From contig JALVVQ010000306.1 of NCBI GenBank assembly GCA_027023325.1, forward strand, positions 1 through 6,468: DNA of 6,468 nt. Direction: 5' to 3'. Positions 4,702 through 6,468 of the stretch are shown here, one piece after another (position 1 is the first letter of the stretch; each line of letters opens with the position of its first letter). The position numbers and the translations under genes are program-made. The DNA comes from Campylobacteraceae bacterium (lineage in GTDB: Bacteria > Campylobacterota > Campylobacteria > Campylobacterales > Sulfurovaceae). The notes under the pieces were generated by a model. It was not told the DNA's origin, made no database searches, and worked only from the letters and a program-made list of their open reading frames with translations.

Positions 4702-5259
4702 ATGAGCGAAAAAGAAAATACAGAAGAGATCATTCCTGAGTCCCAGCAAGAAGGGGAAGAAAAACAGGAAGAGATGAGTACAGAGGAGGCACTTCAGCTG
4801 GCACTGGATGAGGCAAAAGCCGAAACTGAAAAATATAAAGAGCAGTATATCCGCGTGCATGCGGACTTTGACAATAGCAAAAAGCGATTAGAGCGAGAGA
4901 AAGCAACAGCCGTTGCCTATTCCAACGAAGCGTTTGCCAGAGATATGCTGGGCGTGCTGGACTCATTGGAGAGTGCTATTGCTTCGACTGAGCAAATTGA
5001 TCATGAGGAGTGTGATGAGGCGATCGTAAAGTTTCGTGAAGGCCTGAAGCTTACTTTCGATCAGACAGTGAGCGTGCTAAAGAAGCATGGTGTCGAAGAG
5101 GTTGTGCATGAGGGTGTCTTTGATCCTAATTGCCATCAGGTATTGATGCAGGTAGAGAGTGAGACACACGAGAAAGATCAGATTGTGCAAGTCATGCAAA
5201 AAGGCTACACGATGAAAGAGCGTGTCATACGACCTGCCATGGTCAGTACGGCAAAATAA
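4702..5259 (+). CDS. grpE: Nucleotide exchange factor GrpE
   Basis: This 185-aa protein releases ADP from DnaK and so resets the Hsp70 cycle in the cytoplasm. Residues 1-30 are highly acidic and probably disordered. About 30-95 is a charged heptad-like helix for the dimeric coiled coil, including QYIRVHADFDNSKKRLEREK. The C-terminal beta-domain that contacts DnaK follows from about 130, with the conserved FDPNCHQVLMQV and the end motif KGYTMKERVIRPAMV. Length is normal for the family. The ATG at 4702 has AAGGAG at the right distance. The gene precedes dnaK by 89 bp on the same strand. In Helicobacter and Campylobacter hrcA stands directly before grpE; here that position holds rpsO and a stand-alone promoter with two HAIR-like boxes. 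Identity is secure. Confidence 0.97.
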   Translation: MSEKENTEEIIPESQQEGEEKQEEMSTEEALQLALDEAKAETEKYKEQYIRVHADFDNSKKRLEREKATAVAYSNEAFARDMLGVLDSLESAIASTEQIDHEECDEAIVKFREGLKLTFDQTVSVLKKHGVEEVVHEGVFDPNCHQVLMQVESETHEKDQIVQVMQKGYTMKERVIRPAMVSTAK

Positions 5260-5261
5260 CA

Positions 5262-5292
5262 AATCATTTTTTTGATTGCAACCTGGGTTGCA
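5262..5292 (+). other. Two adjacent small hairpins between grpE and dnaK
   Basis: AATCA (5262-5266) can pair with TGATT (5273-5277) around a T-rich loop, and next to it TGCAACC (5277-5283) pairs with GGTTGCA (5286-5292); the innermost pair must open to leave a CTGG loop. There is no T run after the second hairpin, so full termination is unlikely. They could set the grpE:dnaK ratio by partial termination or mRNA processing. Both hairpins want base 5277, so they are partly exclusive. Confidence 0.35.
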
Positions 5293-5313
5293 TCAGAGTG
5301 ATGGGCATTTAAG

Positions 5314-5319
5314 TATAAT
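5314..5319 (+). promoter_or_regulatory. Possible separate dnaK promoter (-10 TATAAT)
   Basis: A perfect TATAAT at 5314-5319 lies 29 bp before the dnaK ATG and would start RNA near 5326. TTGCAT (5288-5293) could be a -35 but the 20-bp spacing is too long. The leader would still hold AGGAG (5338-5342). If active, it would give DnaK a supply independent of the HAIR-controlled promoter. Confidence 0.45.
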
Positions 5320-5348
5320 ACCGACAATAAAACAGACAGGAGAAAATC

Positions 5349-6468
5349 ATGAGCAAGCCAATAGGAATAGATTTAGGAACAACAAACTCAGCAGTCGCTG
5401 TGTATGAAAACGGAGAAGCAAAGATCATTGCCAACAAAGAGGGGAAAAACACTACCCCTTCGGTTGTGGCTTTTACAGACAAGGGTGAGGTACTGGTCGG
5501 AGAGGCAGCCAAGCGTCAGATGGTGACCAACCCAGAAAAGACAGTCTACTCTATCAAGAGAATCATGGGATTGATGTGTGAAGAGGAGAAGGCGAGAGAA
5601 GCCAAAGAGAGACTGCCTTATCATGTCATAGAGAAGGGTGGTGCCTGTGCAATCGAGATCGATGGCAAGACCTATACCCCACAGGAGATTTCAGCCAAAA
5701 TTCTGATGAAGCTCAAAGAGGATGCTGAGTCTTATCTGGGGAGTACGGTGACAGATGCAGTCATTACGGTACCTGCGTACTTTAACGACGCACAGAGAAA
5801 AGCGACAAAAGAAGCTGGAACCATCGCAGGACTCAATGTGCTGCGTATCATCAACGAGCCAACCTCTGCGGCACTGGCCTATGGTATGGATAAGAAAGAC
5901 AGTGAAAATATCGCTGTCTATGACCTCGGGGGTGGTACTTTCGATGTAACGATCCTTGAGACAGGTGATGGTGTGGTTGAGGTGCTTTCGACAGGTGGTG
6001 ATGCCTTCCTTGGTGGAGATGACTTTGACAACAGAGTCGTGGATTTCCTTGCGGATGATTTCAAAAGCACCAGTGGTATTGATGTCAAAGCAGACATTAT
6101 GGCATTGCAAAGACTGAAGGAAGCCGCAGAAAATGCCAAAAAAGAGCTCTCTGCTGCAACAGAGACAGAGGTGAACCTACCCTTCATCACTGCTGATGCA
6201 ACAGGTCCCAAGCACCTCGTTATCAAGCTTACCCGTGCGAAATTCGAATCATTGGTAGAAGATTTGGTAGACAGAACAATCACTAAAGTAGGTGAAGTGC
6301 TTAAAGAGTCTGGACTTGCAAAAAGTGATATCAAAGAGGTGATCATGGTTGGAGGCTCTACTCGTGTCCCATTGGTTCAAGAGAAGCTCAAAGCCTTCTT
6401 TGGTAAGGAGCTGAATAATTCAGTGAATCCTGATGAGGTAGTGGCAGCCGGTGCTGCGATCCAGGGGG
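5349..6468 (+). CDS. dnaK: Molecular chaperone DnaK (Hsp70), 3' end beyond the window
   Basis: The reading frame stays open from the ATG at 5349 to the last base, giving 373 residues of the ATPase domain; the linker and substrate-binding domain lie outside. Hsp70 motifs are clear: phosphate-1 GIDLGTTNS (6-14), VPAYFNDAQRKATKEAG (141-157), the connect motif INEPTSAALAYG (168-179), phosphate-2 YDLGGGTFD (191-199, with the autophosphorylated threonine T197) and the adenosine motif VGGSTRVP (334-341). DnaK binds exposed hydrophobic segments, with DnaJ triggering hydrolysis and GrpE exchanging nucleotide. AGGAG at 5338-5342 supports the start. It is downstream of grpE with its own possible -10. 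Nothing in the visible part looks degraded. Confidence 0.98.
   Translation, partial: MSKPIGIDLGTTNSAVAVYENGEAKIIANKEGKNTTPSVVAFTDKGEVLVGEAAKRQMVTNPEKTVYSIKRIMGLMCEEEKAREAKERLPYHVIEKGGACAIEIDGKTYTPQEISAKILMKLKEDAESYLGSTVTDAVITVPAYFNDAQRKATKEAGTIAGLNVLRIINEPTSAALAYGMDKKDSENIAVYDLGGGTFDVTILETGDGVVEVLSTGGDAFLGGDDFDNRVVDFLADDFKSTSGIDVKADIMALQRLKEAAENAKKELSAATETEVNLPFITADATGPKHLVIKLTRAKFESLVEDLVDRTITKVGEVLKESGLAKSDIKEVIMVGGSTRVPLVQEKLKAFFGKELNNSVNPDEVVAAGAAIQG

Noticed and set aside
5918..6346. Minus-strand frame of 142 codons opposite dnaK
   Set aside because: A serine-rich antisense shadow of a strongly conserved Hsp70 ATPase region.

Overview
The window looks like the chromosome of a Campylobacterota (epsilonproteobacterial) organism, plausibly a Sulfurovum- or Sulfurimonas-like marine lineage. 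This is an inference from the protein sequences, from the linkage of dnaJ with recR (also close together in Campylobacter), and from promoters that rely on a good -10 or TGn-extended -10 with a weak -35. No database search was possible. The genes are mostly housekeeping: the Hsp70 chaperone set, one DNA repair gene, one ribosomal protein gene, an Rrf2-type regulator and a DHH phosphoesterase.

Layout. Left block: a hairpin at 35-57, then dnaJ on the minus strand (72-1196). It is divergent from a small Dabb-fold protein (1317-1607) whose end overlaps recR (1597-2163), so the last two genes form a translationally overlapping pair. An 85-bp palindromic element (2178-2262) fills the gap where recR converges on a minus-strand DHH/DHHA1 phosphoesterase gene (2280-3326). 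That gene lies 48 bp behind an Rrf2-family Fe-S type regulator (3375-3773), and the two probably share a transcript.

Centre: the 416 bp between the Rrf2 gene and rpsO contain no credible gene. Most of it is a 270-bp nested inverted repeat (3898-4167) that ends 11 bp before the rpsO Shine-Dalgarno. Its 33-bp outer arms pair completely if G-U pairs are allowed, and two inner stems abut them, giving a predicted three-way junction. It could be a MITE-like insertion or a structured leader RNA of rpsO. This is the most interesting feature of the window, because S15 itself recognises RNA three-way junctions.

Right block: rpsO (4190-4459), a probable terminator, then grpE (4702-5259) and dnaK (from 5349, cut by the window edge). 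The grpE promoter is strong by sequence. It carries two HAIR-like boxes in direct repeat 26 bp apart, one overlapping the -35, which suggests heat-shock repression by an HspR-type MerR regulator. No hrcA gene lies before grpE and no CIRCE operator is seen there. DnaJ, GrpE and DnaK work together as one chaperone machine although dnaJ is transcribed separately.
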